Shown in pieces: positions 36,491 through 48,545 of a stretch of DNA of 64,000 nucleotides (positions are counted from its first letter, which is position 1; each line of letters opens with the position of its first letter). The translations under genes were made by a program, and so were the position numbers. Under the pieces are notes generated by a model. That model searched no databases. It was given only the letters and a program-made list of their open reading frames with translations, and was not told where the DNA came from. The stretch spans positions 23,940,969 through 24,004,968 of the forward strand of contig CM033752.1 of NCBI GenBank assembly GCA_019671005.1, written 5' to 3'. The stretch is from Hibiscus mutabilis. Lineage: Eukaryota; Streptophyta; Magnoliopsida; Malvales; Malvaceae.

Positions 36491-37714
36491 TGACTTTTCG
36501 CAGCAAAATTTCTAATTAATCACAGCCTCCATCTTTTAAAGGTAAAACTAGTTGCAATTGGCAAATTAATGATAGAGTTGTGCAGGTGAAGGTTGTAATT
36601 AATAGTCAGCTAGCTAAGGTGTCTTTCTAACCAACAATTGATTAGTAGTCTAAAATGATGATAATTTTTGACAGCTTCAATTTCTAACAATGAGATAGCT
36701 TATAATCAGGTTTGCCTGAGAAACAGCAACTCAGAATTTCTTATAGACCATATAATATGAAAAAAATAAAAAAAATAAAAATATAAGCCTAGACTTCAAA
36801 ACAAATGAAATTAATTCATAATAATTTGATGGTATCATTTTCTTTTAAAAATAAGTTTGGAAAAATTTTCTTTGGATGTAAAATATGTGACAAGTATATA
36901 ACATTCCGATATTTGACAGAAAGCTAATACTAGCAATTAGTAAAAAAATTGTTCAAAAAATTAGGTAAAAGATAGTTTTAAACAGGGACAGTTCGATTAG
37001 TCCAAAAACAAAGAAAAGTTGGGATCATGGGCACTGTTTTGACAGGGCACATGGGAAATGCAAGAATTTCTCTTAATCTAAGTTGAATATATATAGTCAT
37101 GTCAGAATGCTGTGGGGTTCTCTCCATTTGGAAGATATTTCAGAATAAATTTATTTAAAAAAACAATAATACTCGGATTAGCCCATATGTTTTAAACACT
37201 TAAAAATACTAGTTGTCTATAAGCTAAGCTATATGATTAGGGAATTTAACTTTGTTTTGTGTCATAATTAAAAATGATAATTATGAAGTTGGGGTCTTAG
37301 GTGGACGGGGAAGCATAGAACCTTCCATCACCTTAGTTTTGGTGGGTTTATTTTCATGTGTTCATTGATCAAACATATGGGGGTTGCTTACCTTTGCAAT
37401 CATGAATACCCAATGCCATCATTTCGACTAAAGACAAACCCCTCAATTTCTCTCATTTACAAAGCCCACCACATGGTGAGAGCTAGTCCCAAGTCCAACT
37501 ATATTTTTACCCAAGGACTAACATAGAATTTTATGTTAGGGGACGAATAGATACAATTTTAGGAGGCGGTGTTGTATAATTTTAAGGAGAAAAAAATAGA
37601 TTTTTAATAAAAAATATATAAAATTTTTTAAATTATATACGAATTTCAAATTTTCAGGAAGTGACTGTCACTTCCGGTCCCCTCGGTCCATCCTTGTCTA
37701 TACCCATAGGAGCT
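36491..37714. other. Upstream region of the ZPR gene
   Basis: No other gene. AT-rich with scattered homeodomain-like TAATTA words. The last 50 bp before the TATA box include a direct repeat of CACTTCCGG/TGTCACTTCC type. Regulatory content cannot be resolved by eye. Confidence 0.35.
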
Positions 37715-37723
37715 TATATATAT
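37715..37723 (+). promoter_or_regulatory. TATA box of the ZPR gene
   Basis: TATATATAT followed by CCATCTTCTTC lies 57 bp upstream of the start codon. A transcription start about 30 bp downstream would give a leader of roughly 30 nt with no upstream ATG. Confidence 0.6.
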
Positions 37724-37779
37724 CCATCTTCTTCGCCCTTGTTTCTTCAATATTCCATAAGAAAATTCTCACACAAGGG

Positions 37780-38186
37780 ATGTGTAACAGCATGGCTTGG
37801 ACCCCATCATCTCGTCCCATTTCTGTTTCTTCAAAGAGAAGGCATAGATCTAAACTTCAAATCTACAGGCTTTCCAGGTAATCTATATGTTTTATTTTGC
37901 ATCTGTCCATGCAATGTTTTACTATATGTTTTGTTTAATAACGCAAACAGATTTTGATTGCATATGCAGGAAAAGGTGCGAAGAAGATGTGAAGAAAGAG
38001 ATGGAACTACTGAACTTGAAGCTGTATTTGGAGAACCGAAGCATAATCGAAGAGAATGAGAAGTTGAGGAAGAAAGCCAGTGTTCTACATCAAGAGAATC
38101 TAGCCTTAATGTGTGAGCTTCAGAACAAGTTTCCTCATTTGGATCGTTTTTCTACCACCCTTTTGCTGCTTCTGCAAAAGCACTGA
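37780..38186 (+). CDS. ZPR: LITTLE ZIPPER (ZPR1/ZPR2-like) protein, two exons
   Basis: Exon 1 is 37780-37877, the intron 37878-37969 (GTAATC...TGCAG, phase 2) and exon 2 37970-38186, giving 104 residues. The first ATG after the TATA box is used. The family diagnostic is a leucine zipper without a DNA-binding domain: residues about 44-86 (MELLNLKLYLENRSII, then EENEKLRKK and HQENLALM) carry Leu/Ile at 51, 58, 65, 72 and 79 and Asn at 48, 55, 62 and 76, one residue series per heptad. A basic stretch (residues 19-35, KRRHRSK and RKRC) precedes it. ZPR proteins pair with the zippers of class III HD-ZIP factors (REVOLUTA, PHABULOSA) and block DNA binding, a negative feedback in shoot meristem and leaf polarity; they act in nucleus and cytoplasm. 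Length and basic N terminus fit ZPR1/2 better than the shorter ZPR3/4. Intact and the only confident host gene here. The function is inferred from the family. Confidence 0.9.
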
Positions 38187-39013
38187 TCAGAGTCTGCAGA
38201 AACAATAATCTGAACCCTTCTAAAGCAGCCTCCTATCTTTTCTTATTCAATGTATGTTTGCAATCTGGGAATTGTTGCATATAATGTTTTGCTTTAACTC
38301 CTAAATTAAATGGTGGAATTTAAACAAGTTTCACCAACTTTTACATATATTTTGCTTACTTTTCAGCAAGGGAAAGGGGAGTTCAAGCCAAAATTATTAG
38401 GTAAAATAGGGTGGAGGGTCATGTCAGATACCTAGTAACACGGTTAGCGATGTTGCTATAACTTGTTTAAATAAGGGTAGTTTGATTCAGTAATGGAATG
38501 GAACAAGTTCTCTTCTTTGTGATTCTTGCAAATTTAAGAAATCTAATTCTGTTTAATCAATTTGATTACAAAATGGCACACGTTAAAAAATAAGGAAAAC
38601 TTCAATACACATGTATAAACTCTAGTTAATACGAGCCTTTTAAGTTTAGGGGTTAAGGTTGTAGTTTAGGGTTTAAAGTTTATGGGTTTAGGTTTTAGGG
38701 TTTAGAATTTAAGGTTAGTGTTTAGAATTTAAGGTTTAGGGTTTAGGTTTTAGGGTTAGGAATTTAGGATTTGTATTTTATAAGGTAAAAATGCAGACTT
38801 ATGTAAAATTTATTTTGCACAGTCTGTGTATCAAAGTTTTACCCTTAAAAAATATAATAATTACATTTTTTAATTATTTGTAAAAAATTTAATTAATTAA
38901 TGATGTATCTCAATATGGTTTGTTGATAATATATAAAATTAAATTATCAATAATTATTATCGGTGGTTGAAATATTTTTCGCAAGCGACATTAAATTGTT
39001 GACAAGTGTAAGT
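38187..39013. other. 3' flank of ZPR with degenerate telomere-like repeats
   Basis: Possible polyadenylation signals lie about 60-130 bp after the stop (TATTCAATGTATG, ATATAATG). From 38640 to 38780 the sequence is dominated by variants of the plant telomere word TTTAGGG (GGGTTTAGGTTTTAGGGTTT and similar), too degenerate for a recent telomeric insertion. Confidence 0.5.
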
Positions 39014-39018
39014 TATTT

Positions 39019-41748
39019 TCTAACGACCCAAATTTCTGGGTTAGTGAATCGGGTCTTGGGCTCGTGTTATGGGCCTTTATTTTGGATGAATAGGTTAAGG
39101 ACTTTTAGGCTTGGACCCATTAACTTGGAAGAGAATGTTTGAATTTTAAATATGTGGGTGGGTGGTTGAAAGTGGAAGAGATACGATGGATGAGAGAGAA
39201 AAAGTGAATAGTGGGAGAGAGAAGAGAAAATGAGAGAAAAGTTGTGGGCGGAGATTTTAAACTCCGATCTACGAAGATTCAGCTGTTCCTTTTCGACACC
39301 TCCATCGCCATTGTGTTCATCTCGTAGAGACCAGTTCACCGGTACCAGCGGCACCACCATCAGAGTCACCGTCAGAAGGGGTAAGAGAGAAGAAGTTTTG
39401 GGTTGATGAGTTAAGGTGTTAGAGGGCTCAAAAAGAAGAACGGAGACCACCATTAGAATCACCAGCTCGAGGACAGTCGGCTAGTGAAATTTGGTTGTCG
39501 TCGGGAGCTATCAGGAGCCGTCGCATGCGTCGCACGCGTCGTCGGCCACACGTGGGCATTGTCTTGGGAGGCTGGAGCCACCTGAGCTAAACAACGTAGA
39601 GCTAAGCCGCTAACCTGAACTACCAAGCTGAGCCGCGTTGATGAGCCGTTTACCCTGAGCCGAGCCACCGAGCTGAGCCGCGTTGACGAACTATTGACTG
39701 TCGAGTCGAGCCAGCGTTGACCGCACCTCCAACCACTGTTGACCATCGTTGCACCGCTGTCGCTAGTCAGCATACCTTCGTTGACCGGCATTGACCGTTG
39801 ATCGGCATTGACTTTTTTCGGGGACCCTACCTAGGGGTTCCTCGATGTTTTGAGTTCGTTGGTGTAGTCTGTTTCACCAAATTTGAACCCGATAAGATAT
39901 TTTTACTCATTTGACCTTATGAATTGAATTGGGGGTACATGATATTAATGTAGTTTCGTATTCGTTGTTATACGAGAATTATTTAGGATCGGATATCGGA
40001 TCAAGTGGAATAATCGAAAAGCTTATATGAGGATTTATCGCTTTGGCTAAAGGTTAGTACACCTCGAACTCCTATTGCTTCACGAGCATCCTAAATGTGA
40101 TGGTCTTACATGTTAGTATCTACAAATAGGTAGACGATGAATAAGCATAAGTAGAGATCGGTATTATGAGACTCGATATTTATGTGATGCATGATGATGT
40201 TATGAATATGTTGAGACTTGTAGAGGCTTTAGGGCTCGCATAGGGTCGTTTGAGATGCTCGTATGATTATTTGATGATTATTTAACTGATTGAAATAATT
40301 GTGATGCCTTGTAAGCCTGTTCGAATAAATTGATGAGATTTGATGGAAATTTTGTGTAAGGTATAAATAATGGTAATATTTGAATAAATGATCATGAAGC
40401 CAGTAATTAATATTAATTGATTGAATGCGTTAGTAAACTAACCCTAATGACTTTTATACGCTTTAGGGATCGAATAAGCATTTTAATAACTTAATTCGAG
40501 GAAATGGTACGAACTTGTGTATAGGATATCGGTACGTGTATGAGTATCAATACTAGGGGTACCATATCAATACTCGTGTTCGAGTATCGATACCCACTAA
40601 ATGAAATAATCAATAATGCTATTAAAAGATGAAAATTGACATAGGATGTAAATGAGCTAATAAAGATTAATGAGATAATTAATGAGGATATTAATGTACA
40701 CTTCCATAATGAATTACTAAGTCGGTAAACTTAATTAGGTAGCTTGTGGTAACAGAAACCATAAGAGATCCTTGGTGGATCGAGAAATGTTGTGTGATGT
40801 ATGGTGATCGTGTTAATGTTGTGTGTGGTTACATGCCAAGTATGAGTACGTGTGTAGTTGAGTCACTTTTGATTGATAGGATCTGGATACCTAGAGAAAA
40901 AGTGTTGCAACATCGTTGTTGGAGATGCTGAATATACTTTCCTGATGTTGTGTGACATCGATCCTCATTCGATGATACTCGAGGAGAGATGCCAAGTATG
41001 AGTGTACGTTCTCGATGCTTTGTGACACCGGGCCTCACCCAGATAGAGTGTACCTTTCCGAGGTTGTGTGACATAGGGCCTCACATAGAATGTACATTCC
41101 TGAGGCTGTGTAACACTAAGCCTCATCTAGGTTTGTGGTATGACTTTGTGTGCTTTGCTCGGTTGATCTGGTGAGATCCTGAGTATGGTTGGGCATTGTA
41201 GGCCATGTATTATGTTTTACAATGATGAAAGCATGTGTTTAGGCGACTAGTGGTAGCGCCACATGTTTATTTATCTATCATTATTGCTCGTACTAGCTTG
41301 CATGCTCATGTTTATAATTAGCATGAAGTGTAGTATAGTAGATGTGTACTACTGAGCTTCGTAAGCTCAGCGATCGAAATTATTATTTTTGTTCATAGGT
41401 TGATCATTGGATTGCGGGATCAAAGAGCACTATTAGTATAGGATTCTAGTATGTGGTGATCTTTAGAGTACGATACTTGTGTTTAGTGGGCTATGTATTC
41501 ATTGCACCTTACGTGGTCGAGTATGTAATTCTTACTTTTGAAATTATATTAATCAAGTTAAATATTTAAATATTTTAAATTAAGGTATAGCTCCTTTGTA
41601 ATGATTTAAATTGTTTACATATGTTTTCAACTTTTGGATCTAAATATTTTGGAAATACCTTGTTTGGGCTAAACCCAATTTGAGAAATTTTATGGTTTTT
41701 GGTTTGGGCTTGGGGACCAATTGTGACATTCGGGTTGGGGGTGTTACA
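39019..41748 (+). repeat. Element B2 5' LTR
   Basis: It begins TCTAACGACCC (TG expected, second base changed) and ends GGGGGTGTTACA. It contains a six-fold TTGACY cluster (39694-39813), a GTACCGRTAC-type cluster (40526-40595) and a minisatellite of about four units (40930-41135, TGTGTGACACCGGGCCTCAC-like). A 0.6-kb segment present here (about 40686-41290) is missing from the 3' LTR. Confidence 0.9.
39694..39813 (+). promoter_or_regulatory. Cluster of six W-box (TTGACY) motifs
   Basis: TTGACT or TTGACC occurs at 39694, 39717, 39739, 39781, 39791 and 39808, all in the sense orientation of the element, within 120 bp. W-boxes are bound by WRKY factors. The 3' LTR has a thinner version near 45705-45815. 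Whether they drive transcription is untested. Confidence 0.6.
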
Positions 41749-44700
41749 ATAGTGGTATTAGAGCTTAAGTTTAGTCAGTTCTAGGAAACCCTTGGGTGGT
41801 ATAAGTGTTTTAGTAAGGTGTCTAGTGAATACAAGCCCTTAAATTAAGTTCGTACTCCAAAAGACTGGAATCCTGATGGTGCGTCTTATATTGCGATGAT
41901 AAGATGGTTTTGATCATGGACAAATGTGGCTGATTTAAGTATTGAGCCGCTCATGGGAGTGATTTTGGGGGCGAGTTACCCCGGATTGTCAAGATGCGAG
42001 TTAGTCGATAATGCTAGAGTCAAGGATGTGTCCTCCTCTTACCGTCTGAATGGTGTCTTAGTTGTGTGTTGTAGTCACTCCAAAGTCTCCAGATTCATTG
42101 TGAGAGTTTGTGGCAAAGAATCTTTATCTTTATGTATAAATAGCGTTTATGAAGCAAGTATGGATAACCCACTTTCGAAATCGATCAGTGGATGCACGTT
42201 GGGTGAAGGACCCTTTATTCGTGTAGAAAAAGTCTTATTGATACTTGGGTAATATCATCGCCTCATCAAGGGCATTTCTCAGAGATAATAGAATTGAGAT
42301 CCACTAGCTCGTTAGAGTGTGGCTGAAGTTAGACGTTTTACAGGTTTGAGATAACTACTTTCTTGAGAGTTATTGCACTTTGGAAATTGATTTAGTTAAT
42401 CAAGTGCGACGCTAACCTATAATGTCGAGAGTTGTGCACGAGGCTTTGAGATCTCGAGGGAACACAACCTTTGGTAATGAGAATGATGAACTGTCGCCCT
42501 TTTAACGTGATCTTTGTAGTGGTTATTTAGAGAATGGCACAACAGGGTTGTTGGGTATGTTTGATCATTTGTAGATGCCAATGTGTGTTGTTCAACGCTC
42601 AAGAGTTTTCAGACTGTCATAGTGTTTGTTTATGCTTCTTGGAAGAGTCGTTAGGACTTCTTCCTTGTCATGAAGATGAGTGGATGTTGAGTTAAGGTCG
42701 AGTGGGATATCGGTGTCCATCGCCCTTGTTAGGGAACACCTACCCATTTAATGAAGTTAAAGGTTCAGTAGCGAAAGTGTAACCCAAACGAGGTTTTTTT
42801 TGTCTAAGTGTTTTGCCTAAAAAAGAACCGGGCTTGTTCGTTAGCAAAAAGTTGGTTCGTTGAGGTGATGTTTAAACCATTGATAACCTTGTTAAGTAAC
42901 AATGATGGAATGTTAAGAGTCTCCTAAGGTGAATGACTTGTTTGATTGATTTGAAGTACCCATGTATTTTTTGGGGATTGGTTCGAGAATAAGATGGTTG
43001 TGGTTAAAGTGTTAGAAGCTTGTAATTTCGAAATGAATTTTGGAATGATAATTTCTCTTTTTGATGTACATCGTGGTAATGTTGATGTCTGCAGTGATAT
43101 ATGAGGTATTTCAGCGATGATAGGCTAGGGGCCACTATTTTGTCTCTTGAATAAAAGTTTGATGCTTTGCGTGACTCATGTGAAGGTATAAAGAATATGA
43201 AAAGATAAGAGCTGGCAAGATAATTACCTTTATAACCTAGTGTGTGGGAAAAGTTAGTTACCGTGTAATCAATTAAGGAAGTAAAGGTTTGGGACATCGT
43301 GAATACTTTTGTTTGTATCATAGTTCCCTTGGTACGAGCCGAGGAACGATGGTGGAAATTTGAGCTGCGTGAGACCATTTTGTTGTGATAGTGGTGTTGA
43401 TTTGATTAAAGTTGAGTAAGGTTTCGAGACCTTGAGGATGTTTTGTTGTTTGGTTGAGGTTTTATTTTTGTGCTAGAAGAAGGGATGATGTGATCACCTC
43501 AACAATGTGAAATTTTAGGTGTTTGATCTTTAAGGAATTTGAGATTTGGTCAAAAAAATGAGTAGAAGTAATTAAGAGCTTTTGATGTGTGTGGTCAATC
43601 ACCACCTAAGTAAAGTGAACATGATAAGTGATGGATTGTATAAAGTTAGCTTGGGTTAGGGTATCATGCTACCAATTTGGGGTGATCAAGGATCACAAGT
43701 GATGATCGTGTAAGGGAGTACCGATGCTAGCTCCGTTTGATACTAGTATTCAATTCATCTAGTGTTGGTGTTGACCGGTCAGTACCGGTACCTATGTGTT
43801 TTGTCGGTTATACTTTAGGTTAAGGATTGGGTAACTTCAGAAGCTGCGTAAAGTAGTGTCGGATTATATTTGAGATGATACAGTGTTATGATTGACTTCA
43901 GGTTCGATGGTTTCTGATAGACCTTGGGATCTTGTCGTGGGTATTTTAGAGAAAGATATGTCAAGGTGAGCAATTCTTCTTATGTAGTACAATGGTTAGT
44001 ATATAGTAAATTTTGATAGCGACAGTTTGTGTCAGGCTTTTGCCATGTGTTTTTAGAGATAGTGTGGAGTCGTGTGTTTGAGATAGTGATAAGTGGTTGA
44101 CTTGCCATCATTTGAGAATCAAACATTGAGTTCCTCAAAATTGTTATGATCTTTCAATGTTCATCCGTGGAAATTAATCAGGTGACCGTGGATCTTGTAA
44201 AGGACCTGTGAGTGCACAATATCGTTGGGATTACGTTGAGTAATGATATAGTCCTTAGTGGGTACCATTTGATATTTTTAGTAAATATGAGATCTAGATG
44301 GAAAGTCTGCTTGGTTTATTTTCTAGTTGGTTGTACGGCACAACGATGTATACATGTTGCCTCATGGCACAAGATTCAATGATTGTGATGGAACCTTATC
44401 TCTTAGTGGGATTTTATGCGATGACAGATATGAGTGTTGGTATAGATGACGTGTTCTCCAGACACGAGATAGTTTGTAGCTTAAGACTCTTGCGTGGACC
44501 GAGCTTTTGGGAGCTATTTTAGTTGCCGATATGAGATATCATGTTGAAGTTTAAGGTAAGTGCTTGAGGCGAGTTGAGACGCCACCTATTTTCAGAAGTC
44601 TTGCACCGGGCAAGAAATGTTATAGATATGAGATGCTATTAGAGTTAGAGTCTCCATTAGGGAGTCATCACGAGAAGAATTGTTTTGTTTTGGATGCCAC

Positions 44701-45079
44701 GGCTGTTTGACATCTTGTTCTTTTAGATTGTATGTTGTTATGAAAGGATTTTTGTGTGCAACAATCTTTTGAGTTTTACAGTATGAGTTAAGTTTTTTGA
44801 TGACGTATTCGCATGACAGTTTTGTTGGGGTATCATTGGGTTTTGCTTGTCATCTGTAATGTACCAAGCAAGGGTGGATTTCTTCTAGGAGAAAGAATCA
44901 GTTGAGAGTATGTTTGTAAAATTAAAAGACAAGGGTTATATTTGATAAGTGTGGTGAAAGATCAGAGTTGCGCAACGAAATTATTTGAGATCTTGGAAGG
45001 GCTAATTAAGTTTCAGTGTCTTCTTTGATTTATGGATTACAAATTTTAGGGATGAAATTTCTTTTAAGGAGGGAAGAGT
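41749..45079 (+). other. Element B2 interior, coding-free
   Basis: The PBS TGGTATTAGAGC is at 41753-41764, two mismatches or fewer from the initiator-Met type. The longest frames (108 codons at 41926-42252, 124 at 43004-43378 minus) have no domain and no gag or pol similarity I can see. The region is T/G-rich on the plus strand with many stops. An AGTACCGGTACC word lies at 43781-43792. The PPT AAGGAGGGAAGAG (45066-45078) precedes the 3' LTR. Confidence 0.75.
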
Positions 45080-47332
45080 TGTAACGACCCAAATTTTCGA
45101 GTTAGTGAATCAGGTCTCAGGCCCGGGTTATGCGCTTTTATTTTGGATGAATGGGTTAAGGGCTTTTAGGCTTGGGCCCATTAATTTAGAAGATAATGTT
45201 TGATTTTAAATATGTGGGTGGATAGTTGAAAGTGGAAGAGATATGATAGAGGAGAGAGAAAAAGGAAAAATGAATAGTAGGAGAGAGAAGAGGAAATGAG
45301 ACAAAAATTGAGGGAGGAGATTTCAAACTTCGATCAATGGAGATCCAGCCGTCTGTTTTTGACACCTCTACTACCATTGTGTTTATCTCGGCGAGATAAG
45401 TTCACCGATACCAGCGACACCACTATTAGAGTTACTATTGGAGGGGGTAAGGGAGAGGAAGTTTCGGATTGTTAAGTTGAAGGTGTTAAAGGGCTCAAAA
45501 CGAAGAACAGAGGCCACCATTAAAATCACCAGCTCGAGGACAATCGGCTGGTGAAATTTGGTCGACGTTCACCGCCGAGAGCTGCCGCACGTGCCGCATA
45601 CACCGTCGACCGTCGATCCGAGCTGCATTGATGAGACCTTAAGTTGAGCCACATTGATGAGCTATTGACCCTGAGCTGAGCCGCCGAGCCGCGTTGATGA
45701 GCCATTGACAGTTGAGCCGAGCCGCTATTGACCATACCGCCAGCTGCCGTGTCGTCGCCATTAGCCATCGTTCTGCTGTTGACTGCCGTCATATAGGCAT
45801 TAATCGTTGACTGACGTTGACTTTTTTTAAGGATCCTACCCGAGGGTTTCTCGATGTCCTGAGTCTATTGGCACAGTTTGTTTCACCAAATTTGAACTCG
45901 GTAAGCTATTTTTACGCATTTGACCTTGTGAATTGAATAGAGAATGCATGAAATTAATATAGGTTCGTGTTTATTGTTATACGAGGAATATTTGGGATAG
46001 GATATCGGATCAAGTGGAATAATTGGGAAGCTTATATGATGATTTATCACTTTGGCTTAAGTTTAGTACACCTCAAACTCCTTTTGTTTCATGATCATCA
46101 TAAATGTGATTGCCTTGCATGTTAGTATCTGCAAATAGGTAGACGATGAATAAGTATAAATAGAGACCGGTATTATGAGACTTGATATTTATGTGATGCA
46201 TGATGATGCTGTGAATATGTTGAGACTTGTGGAGGCTTTAGGGATCGCGTAGGGTCGTTTGAGATGCTTGTATGATTATTCGATGATTGTTTGGCTGATT
46301 AAAATAATTGTGATGCCTTGTATGCTTGTTCGAATAGATTGATGAGATTCAATGGAAACTGTAAGGGATAAATAATGATAACATTCGAATAAATGATCAT
46401 GAAGCCAGTAATTAATATTAAATGATTAAATGCTTTAGTAAAACAACCCTAATGACTTTCATAAGCTTTAGGGATTGAATAGGCATTTTAATATCTTAAT
46501 CCGAGGAAATGGTACGAACTCATGAATAAAATATTGACACGCGTGTGAGTACCAATACCAGGGGTACCATATCAATACTTGTGTTCGAGTATCGATACCC
46601 ACTAAATGAAATAAACAATAATGCTATTAAAAGATAAAAATCGATGTGGGATGTAAATGAGCTAATACGAATTAATGAGATAATTAATACTAGCTTGTAT
46701 GCTCATGTTTATGATTAGCATAAGTGTAGTAGAGTAGATGTGTATCACTGAACTTTGCAAGCTCTGTAACACCCTCAACGTATATTCGATATTCGAATAC
46801 ACATTAAAGATGTTACTAACTGATTTACACTAATTTTCAGACTTGAATTTTTTTCAAAACTAATTTGATTAAACAACCCTTTTTCAGTTTTCACTAAATT
46901 ACAAATCTGTCTAGAGTCACCTACTTTTAACCCTGAATTGGTTTATAAAATACTTTAAGCAGTTATTAAAATATAATTCAGGGTGAAAACTATGTGTGTT
47001 GCCTAGACCCTTTTTTGATTTTAGAATCGCTACGCGATAAACAACCAACTAAGTTTAAAATCGTTTGAAGCATCTATTCTAATATTCTTAATTCCTCAAA
47101 CTAAGTCATGTTTCTAGATCATACATCCACATTAACTTATAAATAGAGTACAAAAATTTAGACATACAAAATAGCTACTTATTTAATATCTATACATGCC
47201 CCACTAGACTAGGATGTGGTGATACTTACTGATAATGCATGCTAACTTAATCTAATGATGTGCAGCTCCTCTTATGCTATCTGGTCTGAAGTACCTACGT
47301 GTGATACGAAACAAACGCTAAGTATAACTGAG

Positions 47333-47683
47333 GGCCAGTTCTTTAATGCTTTTGGGGTCAAAATTGATTTTGGGACCAAAAGCAATGCAGAACATGTAGC
47401 TTTTCAAGTCAAAAGTGCTTTTCAGCTTGGTTTGGAAAGTGCTTTTCAAAAGCTAGAATTTCTAGCTTTTCTAAAAGCACTTTTAAACAAAATTACTCAT
47501 TTATCCTCGTTTATATCACCAATCTTTTTATATTTTTTTAAAAAAATGTCTAAAGTAGACATTTTATCTACTTAAAAGCACTTTTTTGACAGCAATACCA
47601 AACAATCTAAAAGTACTTTTTTAAAATCACTTTTCAAAATCACTTTCCCATCGCACTTTCCAAAAGCAATGCCAAACTAGCCC
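47333..47683. mobile_element. hAT-type MITE inside element E, 351 bp
   Basis: The left end GGCCAGTTCTTTAATGCTTT and right end AAAGCAATGCCAAACTAGCCC are inverted relatives of the widespread plant GGGCCTGTTTGG-type hAT MITEs. Imperfect 8-bp duplications TAACTGAG (47325-47332) and TTAGTGAG (47684-47691) flank it. The interior is rich in AAAAGCACTTTT palindromes. Confidence 0.8.
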
Positions 47684-47877
47684 TTAGTGAGGCATAATCA
47701 TAACAATGTAAAACAATGATTATAAATAACTCAGCCCTGCAAAATGGCAAGTGATTTCTAATTGTAGTTGATAACATTTTATCATGCATAGAACTACCTT
47801 ACATGTATAGTTCATTAAACCAATATAATATTCAAATCATAGGATTCGATCTGTCTTACCAGTCTTGTGTATATTAA

Positions 47878-48545
47878 GCATTTTAGCCTAACTACCTGCA
47901 TAAATGCATTTCAAGTATTATAGCCCAAAGTACAAAATCATGTGATGCTATGGTACGCAAGTCATCACGACACCGTAGTGTCTACGACGCCGTAACGTCT
48001 ACATCACCGAAGCGACTGAGATGAGTACGTACTCGAGGATGCACTTTGCTCCTCATAATCGCACGATTTGTGCTAACAACACCGAAGTGTCTGAACAATG
48101 CCGTAGCGTCTAAGTCGACACCGAAGTGTCTAAACATCACCGAAGTGACTGAAACACACCGTAGTGCTAGGACGCTGCTACTAACACTCTATAGATATCC
48201 AACTATATCAAAGATTCTCATGTTGTAATACTTGGGCATTTAGTGGCCTAACCACCTGCATAAAAGCATTTCATAATTATAGCCCAAAGTACAATTTCAT
48301 GTGAACCTATGGTATACGAGTCATCATAACGACAGTGTCTGCAATGCCATAGCGTCTGATGGTGAGTACGTACTCGAGGACTCCCTATGCTCCTCATTAT
48401 CGCACCTTTTGTGCTAGTCAACACCGAAGTGTCTAAACAACATCGTAGTGTCTGCAAAGCCGTAGCGTCTAATGTTAACACCGAAGTGTCTGGAACGCAC
48501 CGTGGTGTTGGAATGCAACTGCTATGACTCTATGGATATCCAATT
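47878..48545 (-). repeat. E-LTR duplication with ACCGAAGTGTCT repeats
   Basis: Two copies of about 340-360 bp start at 47878 (GCATTTTAGCC) and 48236 (GCATTTAGTGGCC). Within each, the words ACCGAAGTGTCT and GCCGTAGCGTCT alternate in short tandem fashion. It is the E counterpart of the minisatellites in LTRs A, B and C1. Confidence 0.8.

Noticed and set aside
41926..42252. 108-codon open frame just after the B2 PBS, a possible gag
   Set aside because: No zinc knuckle, no gag capsid motif, and downstream sequence has stops in all frames; length is within chance for this composition.
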